Shown here: piece by piece, positions 9,824 through 18,625 of the stretch
Layout: the number at the start of each line of letters is the position of its first letter
How positions within the stretch are numbered: the first letter of the stretch is position 1
DNA from: Jiella pacifica
Lineage (GTDB): Bacteria; Pseudomonadota; Alphaproteobacteria; Rhizobiales; Rhizobiaceae
DNA length: 64,000 nt
Assembly: GCF_010500815.1 (NCBI RefSeq)
Contig: NZ_JAAAMG010000009.1
Span: 1-64,000 of the forward strand
Reading direction: 5' to 3'
Made by a program: the position numbers and the translations under genes
Notes under the pieces: model-generated
Seen by the model: the letters and a program-made list of their open reading frames with translations, nothing else
What the model was told of the DNA's origin: nothing
Databases searched by the model: none

Positions 9824-10204
9824 GCGCAGCCTTTCATCCTGATACCGGGGGGCGCAGAGCTGCCGATTGGCGCTCCTCATCCCCCTCGCTTTCCCCATAT
9901 GCCGCGATCTGAAGCGAGACCGCTTCTCGTCGGCGGCATCGCTCCCGGTCGTTCTTCCAGAACCTGTCTTTCAGAAGCCTGTCCCCACAGGCCCGTCGAC
10001 GACCGGAATTTCCCCGGCGACCGGAATCGGCAGCGTCGTCTATCCATTCTAAATGAGGCGATTTAACGGGGCTTTAAGCAATCTGGCAGCGCCGTTTCAG
10101 CCTGCCGGACGGACCGTTCTTCCTCAGAACTCTTTCCCTTGCGGGCCATCCTCTAGTTCGCAGAACAACCCGGGTTTTCCCGTCCACCGAACCGAGTGCT
10201 TCCC
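9824..10204. other. Divergent intergenic region, PBP1A / dehydrogenase
   Basis: This 381-bp spacer carries the promoters of two divergent genes. A relatively AT-rich stretch around 10035-10085 is the likeliest promoter site, but I cannot pick definite -35 and -10 boxes. I see no RNA gene, strong hairpin or coding frame of substance in it. Confidence 0.4.
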
Positions 10205-11002
10205 ATGCTGATCGATCTTTCCGGAAAAACCGCCCTCGTCACCGGCTCAAGCGGCGGCATCGGGCTCGCCGCGGCCAAGGGGCTCGCCAGGGCCGGCGCG
10301 CGCGTCGTCGTCAACGGCCGCGACACCGAGCGCGTCGAGACGGCGATCCGCGCCGTCCTCGATGCCGTTCCCGGCTCGGCCGTCTCCGGCGTCGCAGCCG
10401 ATCTCGCCGACGCAGCGGGATGCGATAGGCTGCTCCAGGCGGTGCCGCAGACGGACATCCTCGTCAACAATCTCGGCATCTTCGGCCCGAAGCCGTTCTT
10501 CGAGATCGACGACGCGACCTGGGAGCGCTTCTTCCAGGTCAACGTCATGTCGGGCGTGCGCCTGTCGCGGGCCTATCTGCCGAAGATGATGGAGGCTGGC
10601 TGGGGCCGCGTGGTCTTCATCTCATCGGAATCGGGGCTGAACATTCCCGCCGACATGATCCATTACGGCTTCACCAAGACCGCCCTCCTCTCGCTGTCGC
10701 GCGGGCTCGCCAAACTCGCCAGCGGCACCGGCGTCACGGTCAATTCCGTCCTGCCCGGCCCGACGATGTCGGAGGGTGTCAAGGATATGCTCAAGGACAT
10801 GGCGGCGGAGAAGGGCGTCTCGATCGAAGAGGCCGGCGAGATGTTCGTCAAGTCGGAGCGGCCGAGCTCCGTCCTCGGCCGCCCGGCGACCGTCGAGGAG
10901 GTCGCCAACATGATCGTCTATGCCTGCTCGAAGGAAGCGTCGGCGACAAGCGGCGGGGCACTGCGTGTGGATGGCGGGGTGGTCGATTCGATCGTGCCGT
11001 GA
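10205..11002 (+). CDS. Short-chain dehydrogenase/reductase (SDR)
   Basis: This 265-residue classical SDR has the NAD(P)-binding motif TGSSGGIG near residues 14-21, NNLG (the NNAG position), a catalytic serine in FISSESG and the active-site pair in HYGFTKTALL (Y-x-x-x-K). An arginine after the second strand (VVNGRD) suggests NADP(H) preference, though that is only an inference. The PGPTMSEGV segment after the active site is typical of the 3-oxoacyl-ACP-reductase-like subfamily. ATG 10205 starts MLIDLSGKTALV, which fits the family; three upstream codons from 10196 are possible. It stands alone, so the substrate is unknown. Confidence 0.85.
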   Translation: MLIDLSGKTALVTGSSGGIGLAAAKGLARAGARVVVNGRDTERVETAIRAVLDAVPGSAVSGVAADLADAAGCDRLLQAVPQTDILVNNLGIFGPKPFFEIDDATWERFFQVNVMSGVRLSRAYLPKMMEAGWGRVVFISSESGLNIPADMIHYGFTKTALLSLSRGLAKLASGTGVTVNSVLPGPTMSEGVKDMLKDMAAEKGVSIEEAGEMFVKSERPSSVLGRPATVEEVANMIVYACSKEASATSGGALRVDGGVVDSIVP

Positions 11003-11070
11003 AACTCGACCCTGAAAAGGCTGAAGCCGGGAGCGCAGTGCGCCCCGGCCCCTCCAAACTTCACTGACGG

Positions 11071-11889
11071 CTACCGCACGAAATCCGCCAGATCAGCGAC
11101 CAGCCGGTCCTGCTCGGTGTAGTGCAGGCCGTGGGGTGCGCCGTCATAGGCCTTCAGTTCGGCGCCGGTGATCATCTCGGCGGCCCGCTTGCCGGAGATC
11201 TCGAAGGGCACGGTCGAATCCGATGTGCCGTGGATGACCAGCGTCGGCACCTTGAAGGCCGCCATGTCGCCCCGGAAGTCCGTGCGGCCGAAGGCGTCGA
11301 CGCATTTGATCGTCGACCGCAGCGAGGCCTGCAACGCCATCTGCTTGGTCCACTCCAGATAGGCCGACGAGACCGACCAGTCGAGCAGGCCGACGCCGTA
11401 AAACTGCTTGCCGAAGGTTTCGAGGAAGCCCGGCCGGTCCTTCTTCAGCTCGGCGATGAAGCCATCGAAGGTCGAGCCGTCGACGCCGTCCGGATTGCTG
11501 TTGTCCTTGAGGAGGTAAGGCGTCACCGCCGAGACGAGAATGGCGCGCGAGACGCCCTTGCCGCCGTGGCGTGACATGTAGCGGGCGACCTCGCCGCCGC
11601 CCATGGAAAAGCCGACAAGCGTCACGTCGGAGAGGCCGAGGCCGTCGATTACGGCGGCAAGATCGTCTGACATCGTGTCGTAGTCGTAGCCTCCGCCAGG
11701 CTGGCTGGAACGGCCGAAGCCGCGGCGGTCATAGGCGACGACGCGAAAACCCTGTTCGACGAGTTCGTGGGCGACATAGTCCCACATGTCGGCATTCAGC
11801 GGCCAGCCATGGACGAGGACGAAGGGGCGGCCGGTGCCCCAGTCCTTCGCATAAAGCTCGACGTCGTCGGTGGTCCTGTTGATGGGCAT
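11071..11889 (-). CDS. Alpha/beta hydrolase, non-haem chloroperoxidase/arylesterase-like
   Basis: A 272-residue alpha/beta-hydrolase. The oxyanion region is LVHGWPLN, the nucleophile elbow is GFSMGGGE, the acid is the Asp in HGTSDSTVP and the histidine is in GAPHGLHYTE near the C-terminus. This arrangement, with YDRRGFGRSSQP, matches the cofactor-free haloperoxidase/arylesterase group, which act as esterases or perhydrolases. ATG 11889 (MPINRTTDDVELY) is preferred because GAGGGCG lies just upstream; the longer frame to 12258 would run into the neighbouring gene. The true substrate is not evident. Confidence 0.85.
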   Translation of the reverse strand: MPINRTTDDVELYAKDWGTGRPFVLVHGWPLNADMWDYVAHELVEQGFRVVAYDRRGFGRSSQPGGGYDYDTMSDDLAAVIDGLGLSDVTLVGFSMGGGEVARYMSRHGGKGVSRAILVSAVTPYLLKDNSNPDGVDGSTFDGFIAELKKDRPGFLETFGKQFYGVGLLDWSVSSAYLEWTKQMALQASLRSTIKCVDAFGRTDFRGDMAAFKVPTLVIHGTSDSTVPFEISGKRAAEMITGAELKAYDGAPHGLHYTEQDRLVADLADFVR

Positions 11890-12052
11890 GGTGGCGCCCT
11901 CCTCGATGATGAAAATCAAGGAGGAAACGCAAATGGCCGGGCAGCGTTGCGCCCGGCCCCATGCCGTTCGAGCGATGTCGCGGGCGACCGATCGCCGCAA
12001 GGCCTCGATCATCCGGCCCCGGTGAGCGGCCCCGCAACCGAGGACCGCAGGA

Positions 12053-12883
12053 TCAGAACAGATCGAGCGAGAAGCGCTTCGAGACGCCGAGGGTGAAGGA
12101 ATACTGATTCTTGTCGCCAGCTTCGACGATCGGCGAGTCCGCCGCGTCGCCGACCAGCCGGTCCCATGAGGCATCGGCGTTGAGGAACCAGTCCGGCGTG
12201 AACTCGTAGCGCGCCGAGGCCGCGACGCCGACGCTCTTGACGCCGCCGCCCGCGTCATAGGCCGAGAAACGGCCGCCGCTGGCGATGGATTCGGCCGGGC
12301 TGACGGAGAAATAATCCTCCATGTAGCCCTTCGAGGCGAAGCTGACGGTCGGGCCGAGCTTGAGGGTGACGGTCTCGGTCGGACGGGCGATCAGGTTCGC
12401 CCCGGCATCGCCGACGAAGCCCTCCGCGCCGCCGAAGGCATAGCGCGCCGAACCGTAGATCTCGGCATTCTGCCACTCGTAGGAGACCTTGATGCCGGCC
12501 TCGTAGGTGGTGTCGACGTCGTCGAGGCCCTGCAGTTCGGAGTGGTCGTCCGCCTTGCGTTCGCCGACGACGTTGAAGGACGGCCCGATCGAGAAGCCGA
12601 GGCCGTCCGGCCCGCCGAAGGAGCCGAGGCCGGGCAGGTTCAGATATTCGACCGAGAAGATCGCGCCCGGCAGGACGCGGTACTCGTCGGAGCCGAGATA
12701 TTCCGGATCGACGACGCCCTTGATGCCGAGCTCGAAGACGAAGTCGTCGCCGCCATAGTCGATCGCCGCCGGCTGCGGCGCAGCGGGCGCCGGATCATAA
12801 GGCACCGAGACATCGGCCGCGCTTGCCAGGGCAGTCGAAGCGAGAAGCGTGGTGGCGACCACCGAGGCAAAGCGCAAAGCCAT
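12053..12883 (-). CDS. MipA/OmpV family outer-membrane protein
   Basis: This 276-residue protein begins MALRFASVVATTLLASTALA, a signal peptide with likely cleavage after ASA, then a proline-rich stretch (PYDPAPAAPQPAAID). The rest alternates polar and hydrophobic residues as in beta strands, with YGSARYAFGG and VGVAASARYEFTP blocks, and the last residue is Phe, as in outer-membrane beta-barrels. These match MipA/OmpV proteins, which scaffold murein enzymes or act as small barrels. An ATG at 12901, six codons upstream, is the alternative start. The gene is monocistronic, 163 bp upstream of the hydrolase on the same strand. Confidence 0.8.
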   Translation of the reverse strand: MALRFASVVATTLLASTALASAADVSVPYDPAPAAPQPAAIDYGGDDFVFELGIKGVVDPEYLGSDEYRVLPGAIFSVEYLNLPGLGSFGGPDGLGFSIGPSFNVVGERKADDHSELQGLDDVDTTYEAGIKVSYEWQNAEIYGSARYAFGGAEGFVGDAGANLIARPTETVTLKLGPTVSFASKGYMEDYFSVSPAESIASGGRFSAYDAGGGVKSVGVAASARYEFTPDWFLNADASWDRLVGDAADSPIVEAGDKNQYSFTLGVSKRFSLDLF

Positions 12884-13360
12884 ACTGATACTCCGTTGCA
12901 CGCCTCGTTTTGATCGGCCGGAGCGTCGTCGACCGACGCGCCCCGTCGGGCATGCTGTGAGGCCAGAGATGCCGGATCACGCGCCGCTGCGCAATTCACA
13001 CACCGGCGAAAACCGACCGCGACGGGATGTTTCAAATCAGGCCGTTGCAGGAGGGTGACAGGGGCGGGCCACCGGGACGAAGCGGTCGGGCACGACGGGT
13101 CGACGACGGCTTTCTGAGGGCGGAACGCAAGAAGGGTGCGGCGATCCCCCGATCACCGCACCCTTCAGGCTGTCCCCCGCATCCTCTTTCGAGGCACGGT
13201 CATCCCCACACCGCAAAACGGCCTATCGCAGGATCGTGACCAAAAATCGATCAGTGGTCGCGATCGCGTGGCTTTTTCGGTGTCCCCTATGTCGATCAAA
13301 TTAGCGAGGATCTCTTAAGAAGAGATTAATAGATGGGCGGGCTTGCCCGAGGCTGATCGT
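12884..13360. other. Intergenic region with strong hairpin
   Basis: A 477-bp spacer between the MipA gene and the dipeptidase gene, both leftward. It holds an 11-bp perfect inverted repeat, GAAGGGTGCGG at 13131-13141 and CCGCACCCTTC at 13156-13166, whose 14-base interior contains a further GATC/GATC pair. A weaker 7-bp hairpin, ATCTCTT (13310-13316) and AAGAGAT (13320-13326), lies 35 bp beyond the dipeptidase stop and may help end that transcript. No convincing gene is visible. Confidence 0.5.
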
Positions 13361-14764
13361 TCACCCCTCGCCCAGCGCCGCCAGGATGCGCGCCCAGGAG
13401 CGCTGGCCCTTGTGGAAGGACGACATCTCGTACTTCTCGTTGGGCGAGTGGATGGCGTCGTCGGCAAGGCCGAAGCCGACCAGCAGCGACTCCATGCCGA
13501 GGCGCTTCTTGAACTCGCCGACCACCGGAATCGAGCCGCCCATGCCGATCATCACGGCGGGGTTCGGCCACTCGTCGGAGAGAGCGACCCTCGCCTTCTG
13601 CAGCACGGGAGAATCGAAGGGCAGCTGGATCGCAGGCGAGCCACCATGGGGATGGAATTCGACCGTGCAGTCCGCCGGCAGCCGGTCCTCGACGAACTTG
13701 CGGAAGGCGGCGCGGATCTTCTCCGGATCCTGGGAGAACACCAGTCGGAACGAGACTTTCGCCGTCGCCTGCGCCGCGATCACGGTCTTGAAGCCCTCGC
13801 CGGTATAGCCGCCGGAAATGCCGTTCACCTCGGCGGTCGGGCGCGACCAGGTCTGCTCCAGGACCGAGCGGCCCGTCTCGCCGGCGGGCACCTTCAGGCC
13901 GACTTCTCCGAGAAAGGTTTCGTCAGACATGCCAAGCGCTTGCCAGCTTTTCTTGACGTCATCCGGCAGCTCCTCGACGCCGTCGTAGAAGCCGGGAATG
14001 GTGATCCGTCCGTCGTCGTCGCGCATCTCGGCGAGGATCTTCGCCAGGACGTGGATCGGGTTGCGCGCCGCGCCGCCGTAATAGCCGGAGTGGAGGTCGC
14101 GACTGGCGGCCTTGACGACGATCTCCTCGCCGACGAGGCCGCGGAGGCCGGTCGAGATCGCCGGGGTGTCGCGGTTCCACATGTTGGTGTCGCAGACCAG
14201 CGCGACGTCGGCGGAAAGCTCTTCCCGGTTGGCGTCGAGGAACGGGTTCAGCGAGGGCGAGCCGGATTCCTCTTCGCCCTCGAGGAAGATCGTCACGCGG
14301 CACGGCAGCCCGCCGGTCTCGGCCTTGAAGGCCCGGCAGGCCTCGATGAAGGTCATCAGCTGGCCCTTGTCGTCGGCCGAGCCTCTGGCGACGATGCGCT
14401 TCGTCCCGTCCGGCATCGTCTCGACCACGGGCTCGAACGGTCCGGTCTTCCATTCGGAGACGGGGTCGACGGGCTGGACGTCGTAGTGGCCGTAGAAGAG
14501 GACGTGGGGCGCCGGCTTGCCGTTCGTCGGGGCGGGTCCGGCGTGATGGGCGACGACCATCGGGTGGCCTGGGGTCTCGCGCACCGCAGCCTCGAAGCCG
14601 ATGGCGCCGAGGTCGCCGGCGAGGAACTCCGCCGCCAGCCGGCACTGTTCGCGATAGGCCGGATCGGTCGAGATCGAGGGGATGCGCAGAAGCGCGCTCA
14701 GCCGCTCGACGGAGCGGTCGAGATTGAGATCGAGGCAGCCGAGAACGCTGTCGAGATCGGCCAT
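13361..14764 (-). CDS. M20 family dipeptidase (carnosinase-like)
   Basis: This 467-residue protein is an M20/M25/M40 zinc peptidase of the dipeptidase branch. The first metal ligand is His in FYGHYDVQPVDP, the bridging Asp is in RGSADDKGQLM, the catalytic Glu pair is in LEGEEESGSPSL, and a later Asp and His supply the second metal (VCDTNMW and DDAIHSPNEKYEM). The dimerisation lid is the middle section from about residue 200 to 370. ATG 14764 (MADLDSVLGCLD) has AAAGGAA upstream; an in-frame ATG at 14797 is weaker. It probably hydrolyses short peptides in the cytoplasm; the exact substrate cannot be read from sequence. Confidence 0.9.
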   Translation of the reverse strand: MADLDSVLGCLDLNLDRSVERLSALLRIPSISTDPAYREQCRLAAEFLAGDLGAIGFEAAVRETPGHPMVVAHHAGPAPTNGKPAPHVLFYGHYDVQPVDPVSEWKTGPFEPVVETMPDGTKRIVARGSADDKGQLMTFIEACRAFKAETGGLPCRVTIFLEGEEESGSPSLNPFLDANREELSADVALVCDTNMWNRDTPAISTGLRGLVGEEIVVKAASRDLHSGYYGGAARNPIHVLAKILAEMRDDDGRITIPGFYDGVEELPDDVKKSWQALGMSDETFLGEVGLKVPAGETGRSVLEQTWSRPTAEVNGISGGYTGEGFKTVIAAQATAKVSFRLVFSQDPEKIRAAFRKFVEDRLPADCTVEFHPHGGSPAIQLPFDSPVLQKARVALSDEWPNPAVMIGMGGSIPVVGEFKKRLGMESLLVGFGLADDAIHSPNEKYEMSSFHKGQRSWARILAALGEG

Positions 14765-14952
14765 GACGGTTCCTTTCAGGGAAATGATGGTTGGCACCGT
14801 GGTATCGGCTTGGCGGGGCGCTCCGCAAGCTCACTTTGCCGAACGAAAACCCCGCCGCGACGTTGCGCCCTGCCCCGATCCGACTATGTTCGCCCAATCG
14901 CCCACCGTAAGGTGGCGGAACCTCTCCTCATTGCCCCCCAGGATCTTTCGCG

Positions 14953-15996
14953 ATGAAATACCGTCCGCTCGGCCGCACCGGCCTTTCCGTCAGCGAGATC
15001 TGCCTCGGCACCATGACCTGGGGCTCGCAGAACACGGAAGCCGAAGCCCATGCGCAGATGGATCTCGCCGTCGAAATGGGCGTGAACTTCTTCGACGCCG
15101 CCGAGATGTATCCGACGACGCCGGCAAAGGCCGAGACGGTCGGACGGACGGAAGAGTTCATCGGCACCTGGTTCGCCAAGGAAGGACGCCGCGACGACGT
15201 CGTGCTCGCCACCAAGGTCACCGGAAAGGGCAGCGCCCTCGTCCGCGACGGAGAGCCGATCACCGCGGATTCGGTGCGCCGCGCCCTCGACGCCAGCCTG
15301 AAGCGGCTGAACACCGACCGGATCGACCTCTACCAGCTGCACTGGCCCAATCGCGGCTCCTACCACTTCCGCCAGAACTGGACCTACGATCCGAGCGACC
15401 AGATGCCGGACGTGGTGAAGGCCAATATCGAGGAAGTGCTCGACGAGCTCGGCGCGCAGGTCAAGGCCGGCAAGATCGGCCATGTCGGGCTATCCAACGA
15501 GACCGCCTGGGGCGTCATGCAGTTCACCAAAATCGCAGAGCGGGACGGCACGCCCCGTGTCGCCTCGATCCAGAACGAATATTCGCTGATGCACCGGATC
15601 TTCGACCTCGACCTCGCCGAGACCGCCGTCAACGAAGACGTCGGGCTGCTCGCCTATTCACCGCTGGCGGCAGGCCTCCTCACCGGCAAATACACCGCCG
15701 GTGCCGTTCCGCCGGGATCGCGCGGGGCGATCAACAAGGGCCTCGGCGGCCGGCACACCGAATATGCGACGACGGTCGCCGACGAGTATTGCGAAGTCGC
15801 CCGCAAGCACGGGCTCGATCCGGCGCAGATGGCGATCGCCTTCTGTCTCAGCCGGCCGTTCATGACCGCAGCGATCATCGGCGCGACGAATCTCGATCAG
15901 CTGAAGACGAACATCGGCGCCGCCGAGGTGGTGCTTTCCGACGCGGTGACGGCAGACATCGCCGCCGTACACCGCCGCCACCCGCTGCCGCTGTAA
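14953..15996 (+). CDS. NADP(H)-dependent aldo/keto reductase, Tas-like
   Basis: A 347-residue aldo/keto reductase. The N-terminus MKYRPLGRTGLSVSEICLGT is the family start. The catalytic tetrad appears as Asp and Tyr in FFDAAEMYPTT, Lys in LATKVTGKG and His in YQLHWPNRG. The extended insert around SYHFRQNWTYDPSDQ and the length fit the E. coli Tas branch. NADP binding is suggested by GATNLDQLKTN near the C-terminus. Physiological substrate is unknown. It is single-gene, divergent from the dipeptidase across 188 bp. Confidence 0.88.
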   Translation: MKYRPLGRTGLSVSEICLGTMTWGSQNTEAEAHAQMDLAVEMGVNFFDAAEMYPTTPAKAETVGRTEEFIGTWFAKEGRRDDVVLATKVTGKGSALVRDGEPITADSVRRALDASLKRLNTDRIDLYQLHWPNRGSYHFRQNWTYDPSDQMPDVVKANIEEVLDELGAQVKAGKIGHVGLSNETAWGVMQFTKIAERDGTPRVASIQNEYSLMHRIFDLDLAETAVNEDVGLLAYSPLAAGLLTGKYTAGAVPPGSRGAINKGLGGRHTEYATTVADEYCEVARKHGLDPAQMAIAFCLSRPFMTAAIIGATNLDQLKTNIGAAEVVLSDAVTADIAAVHRRHPLPL

Positions 15997-16147
15997 CTGC
16001 CTCGGGGCGGAGCCGACCCGGGTTCCGCCTCTCCGATTCGGCCGCCTGCGACTGAACCGGCTCCTTCCTTCATGGCACGCATGGGACCAAGACCGACCGA
16101 CCGGCCGGCGCAGCCCCCGCAGCGTTCCGCCGATTTCAGGTTTTCCG

Positions 16148-17431
16148 GTGACCGACGAGCCGACGTCCCTTCCTTCCGCGACCAGTCCGGCGCCTCGCGT
16201 GCCCGAACCCACCCCGACCGAGGATCGCTTCGCAGCCTTCCGCAACCGGCGCTTCCTCTACTACTGGCTGGCGCGCTTCGCCGCGACCTTCGCGACCCAG
16301 ATCGTCATCGTCTCGGTCGGATGGCAGATCTACGATCTCACCCGCAATCCGTTCGATCTCGGCCTCGTCGGGCTCTGCCAGTTCGCGCCGGCGTTCTTCC
16401 TCGTGCTCGTCACCGGGGCGGCGGCAGACCGCTACTCCCGCCGCCGCATCATGGCCGCCGGCATCGCGGTGGAAGGGATCGGGGCGCTCGTCCTCCTCGC
16501 CCTCGCCTATCACGGCCTGACCGAGCCCCTGCCGATCTTCGCCATCCTGATCGTCTTCGGCATCGCGCGGGCCTTCTTCGGGCCGGCCTCACAGTCGCTC
16601 GTCGTCAATCTCGTGACGAAGGACGAACTCGCCAACGCGATCGCCTGGAACTCCTCATCCTGGCAGATCGCGGCGATCGTCGGCCCGGTCGCCGGCGGTC
16701 TGCTCTACGGGGTCTCGCCGATCGCCGCCTATGGGGCCGGCGCCGCGCTGTTCTTCGCCGGCGCGGTCGCCGTCCTCGCCATCAAGGCGCCGGCCCACCG
16801 CCAGTCGAACGAACCGGCGAGCTTCGAGACCATCGTCGCGGGCTTCCGCTTCATCTGGAGCGAGAAGATCGTCCTCGGCGCGATTTCACTCGATCTCTTC
16901 GCCGTCCTCCTCGGCGGCGCTGTCGCGCTTCTGCCTGTCTATGCCCGCGACGTGCTCGACGCGGGGCCTCTCGCCCTCGGCCTGTTGCGCGCGGCGCCGG
17001 GCCTCGGCGCCATTCCGATGGCGATCTATCTCGCCGCCCATCCGATCAAGAACCACGCCGGCGCGATCATGTTCGTCTTCGTCGGGCTGTTCGGCGCCTT
17101 CACCATGGTCTTCGGGATTTCGACGACGATCTGGGTGTCGGTGCCGGCGCTGGTGATCATGGGCGCGTCCGACATGATCAGCGTCTATGTGCGCGAGACG
17201 CTGATGCAGCTGTGGACCCCCGACGACGTGCGCGGCCGGGTGAACGCCGTCAACATGGTGTTCATCGGCGCATCCAACGAACTTGGCGAATTCCGGGCGG
17301 GCGGCATGGCCGCGCTCATCGGAGCGGTGCCTGCGGTGGTCATCGGAGGTGCCGCGACCGTCGGCGTCGCCGGGCTATGGGCGTGGATGTTCCCCGAATT
17401 GCGCAAGGCGCGACGGCTGGCGCGGGAGTGA
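16148..17431 (+). CDS. MFS transporter, EntS-like exporter family
   Basis: The 427-residue product has a hydrophilic, Pro/Thr-rich N-terminus (about 25 residues) and about ten to twelve hydrophobic helices. The MFS loop 2-3 motif appears as GAAADRYSRRRIM. The arrangement, with NRRFLYYWLARFAATF and ALFFAGAVAVLAI, matches the MFS_3 group that includes the siderophore exporter EntS, but its cargo here is unknown. The start is GTG 16148. No siderophore synthesis genes are nearby, although rirA is next in line on the other strand. Confidence 0.85.
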   Translation: MTDEPTSLPSATSPAPRVPEPTPTEDRFAAFRNRRFLYYWLARFAATFATQIVIVSVGWQIYDLTRNPFDLGLVGLCQFAPAFFLVLVTGAAADRYSRRRIMAAGIAVEGIGALVLLALAYHGLTEPLPIFAILIVFGIARAFFGPASQSLVVNLVTKDELANAIAWNSSSWQIAAIVGPVAGGLLYGVSPIAAYGAGAALFFAGAVAVLAIKAPAHRQSNEPASFETIVAGFRFIWSEKIVLGAISLDLFAVLLGGAVALLPVYARDVLDAGPLALGLLRAAPGLGAIPMAIYLAAHPIKNHAGAIMFVFVGLFGAFTMVFGISTTIWVSVPALVIMGASDMISVYVRETLMQLWTPDDVRGRVNAVNMVFIGASNELGEFRAGGMAALIGAVPAVVIGGAATVGVAGLWAWMFPELRKARRLARE

Positions 17432-17553
17432 TGCCGACAGTATCGAAAACCGCGACGTGTTGGTCGGGCGAACGCACCGGCACGGCTGCGTAGATGTGAA
17501 CCGCAGAGCCAGCAGCGGTCATTCCTGCCGCGGACGCAAAGCCGGCAGGCGCG

Positions 17554-17856
17554 CTACTCCTCGATCTCCACCGGGCACGGAACGCCTTCGCGCTTGCATT
17601 TGTGCTGATAGGTATAGGCCCAGAAGGCGGGATTACGGCCGCTTTCGGCGATCCGCGCGATCAGAGCCTCGATGAATTCGCGCTTGGCGGCGGCGCCACC
17701 GTGGTGAGGGAAGGAGTCCTTCTCGGCCTTCGTCATCGAACAGCCGATGCAGCGGCCCTGGCGCTTGTACTTGCAGACGTCGATGCAGGGCGACGGCGCG
17801 GTTTCCCAGACGGCGTCGTCGTCCGTGCGGTCGGCCGGATGGGAAGCGGACGTCAT
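17554..17856 (-). CDS. DUF1289 domain cysteine-rich protein
   Basis: This 100-residue protein has SPCIDVCKYKRQGRCIGCSM, the CxxxC...CxxC pattern of DUF1289 (YdhL-like) proteins, probably binding a metal or an iron-sulphur cluster. A second conserved part around AFWAYTYQHKCKREG contains another Cys. The start ATG 17856 overlaps the rirA stop by four bases (ATGA), so the two are translationally coupled and may share regulation by iron status; that functional link is inference. Biochemical role unknown. Confidence 0.85.
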   Translation of the reverse strand: MTSASHPADRTDDDAVWETAPSPCIDVCKYKRQGRCIGCSMTKAEKDSFPHHGGAAAKREFIEALIARIAESGRNPAFWAYTYQHKCKREGVPCPVEIEE

Positions 17857-18314
17857 GAGAGAGCGACGTGCTCCGTCGTCATCGGGATGCCGAGGGTCTG
17901 CGACAGGAATGGCCGGTTCTCGACGAGATCGGCGATCGAAAATCGCTCCAGCGTCGACAGAAACGCATCCAGCGCCTGGCGAAGCGCGGAGTTGAGTTCG
18001 CACTGGAAGACCAGCGGGCAGTCGGTGACGCCGCCATCGAAGCACTCCGCCATGGCGAAGCTCTCTTCCATCAGCTCGACGACCTCGCGAAGGTTGATGG
18101 TGGACGCCGGTCGGCCGAGGCGGATCCCCCCATTCCGGCCGCGGACCGTTTCCACCAGCCCGGAAGACACCAGCGGCTGCAGGATCTTGAACATGAAGGG
18201 TTCCGGCGCAGCATAGGAGCGCGCGACCTCGCCGAGCTTGCTGAGGCGGCCCGGGTTGGTCGCGAGATACATCAGGATCCGGATAGCATAGTTGGTCTGC
18301 CGGGTGAGGCGCAT
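17853..18314 (-). CDS. rirA: Rrf2 family iron-responsive regulator, RirA type
   Basis: A 153-residue Rrf2 regulator. The N-terminal winged helix-turn-helix (MRLTRQTNYAIRILMYLA to about residue 75) contains VETVRGRNGGIRLGRPA, the wing typical of RirA, NsrR and IscR. The cluster cysteines are C91, C99 and C105, the same spacing as rhizobial RirA, which senses iron through a 4Fe-4S cluster and represses iron-uptake genes. This supports RirA over NsrR. ATG 18314 was chosen by homology; the frame runs further upstream to 18461 without support. It overlaps the DUF1289 gene and is preceded by a perfect hairpin. Confidence 0.85.
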   Translation of the reverse strand: MRLTRQTNYAIRILMYLATNPGRLSKLGEVARSYAAPEPFMFKILQPLVSSGLVETVRGRNGGIRLGRPASTINLREVVELMEESFAMAECFDGGVTDCPLVFQCELNSALRQALDAFLSTLERFSIADLVENRPFLSQTLGIPMTTEHVALS

Positions 18315-18334
18315 CGACGAAGTACCCTTTCCAT

Positions 18335-18353
18335 GGAGCGGCAGAGCCGCTCC
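18335..18353 (-). promoter_or_regulatory. Hairpin in the rirA leader
   Basis: GGAGCGGC (18335-18342) and GCCGCTCC (18346-18353) form a perfect 8-bp stem with a 3-base loop, ending 21 bases before the rirA ATG. On the mRNA it sits just upstream of the ribosome site (GGAAAGGG). It could be an mRNA-stability or translation-control element, or an operator. The rest of the 311-bp gap (18315-18625), which also serves the divergent lectin-like gene, contains an AT-rich stretch at 18372-18395 that may be promoter sequence. Confidence 0.45.
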
Positions 18354-18625
18354 TCCTCCTGATCCTTCAACTAAGGTCTTTTTAGAGCAATTAAAAGGTG
18401 GAGCGCAAATCCCTCCCGAACATGCCGATTGCGCATGGATTTGAAAGACTTCCCGCGCCATCCGTTTTCCGAATCAGGCTTGCTCGGCGTCGTTAGGCGC
18501 GAGTACATTGCCGAATCGCAACCGGCAGGCGCCAATGATAGCGAAGCCGCATCTGAGCGACAGATATCTTCCCTTTCGTAAGGTCTTTCGGTATGGAGCG
18601 CCATCAACGATGAAAGGAAGCTCCC

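Noticed and set aside
7982-10066. Very long frame (694 codons) on the plus strand
   Set aside because: It is antisense to the PBP1A gene; its Arg/Gly/Asp-rich composition is the usual shadow of a high-GC coding strand. The same holds for long frames opposite dnaG (23622-25004) and purB (3100-4716).
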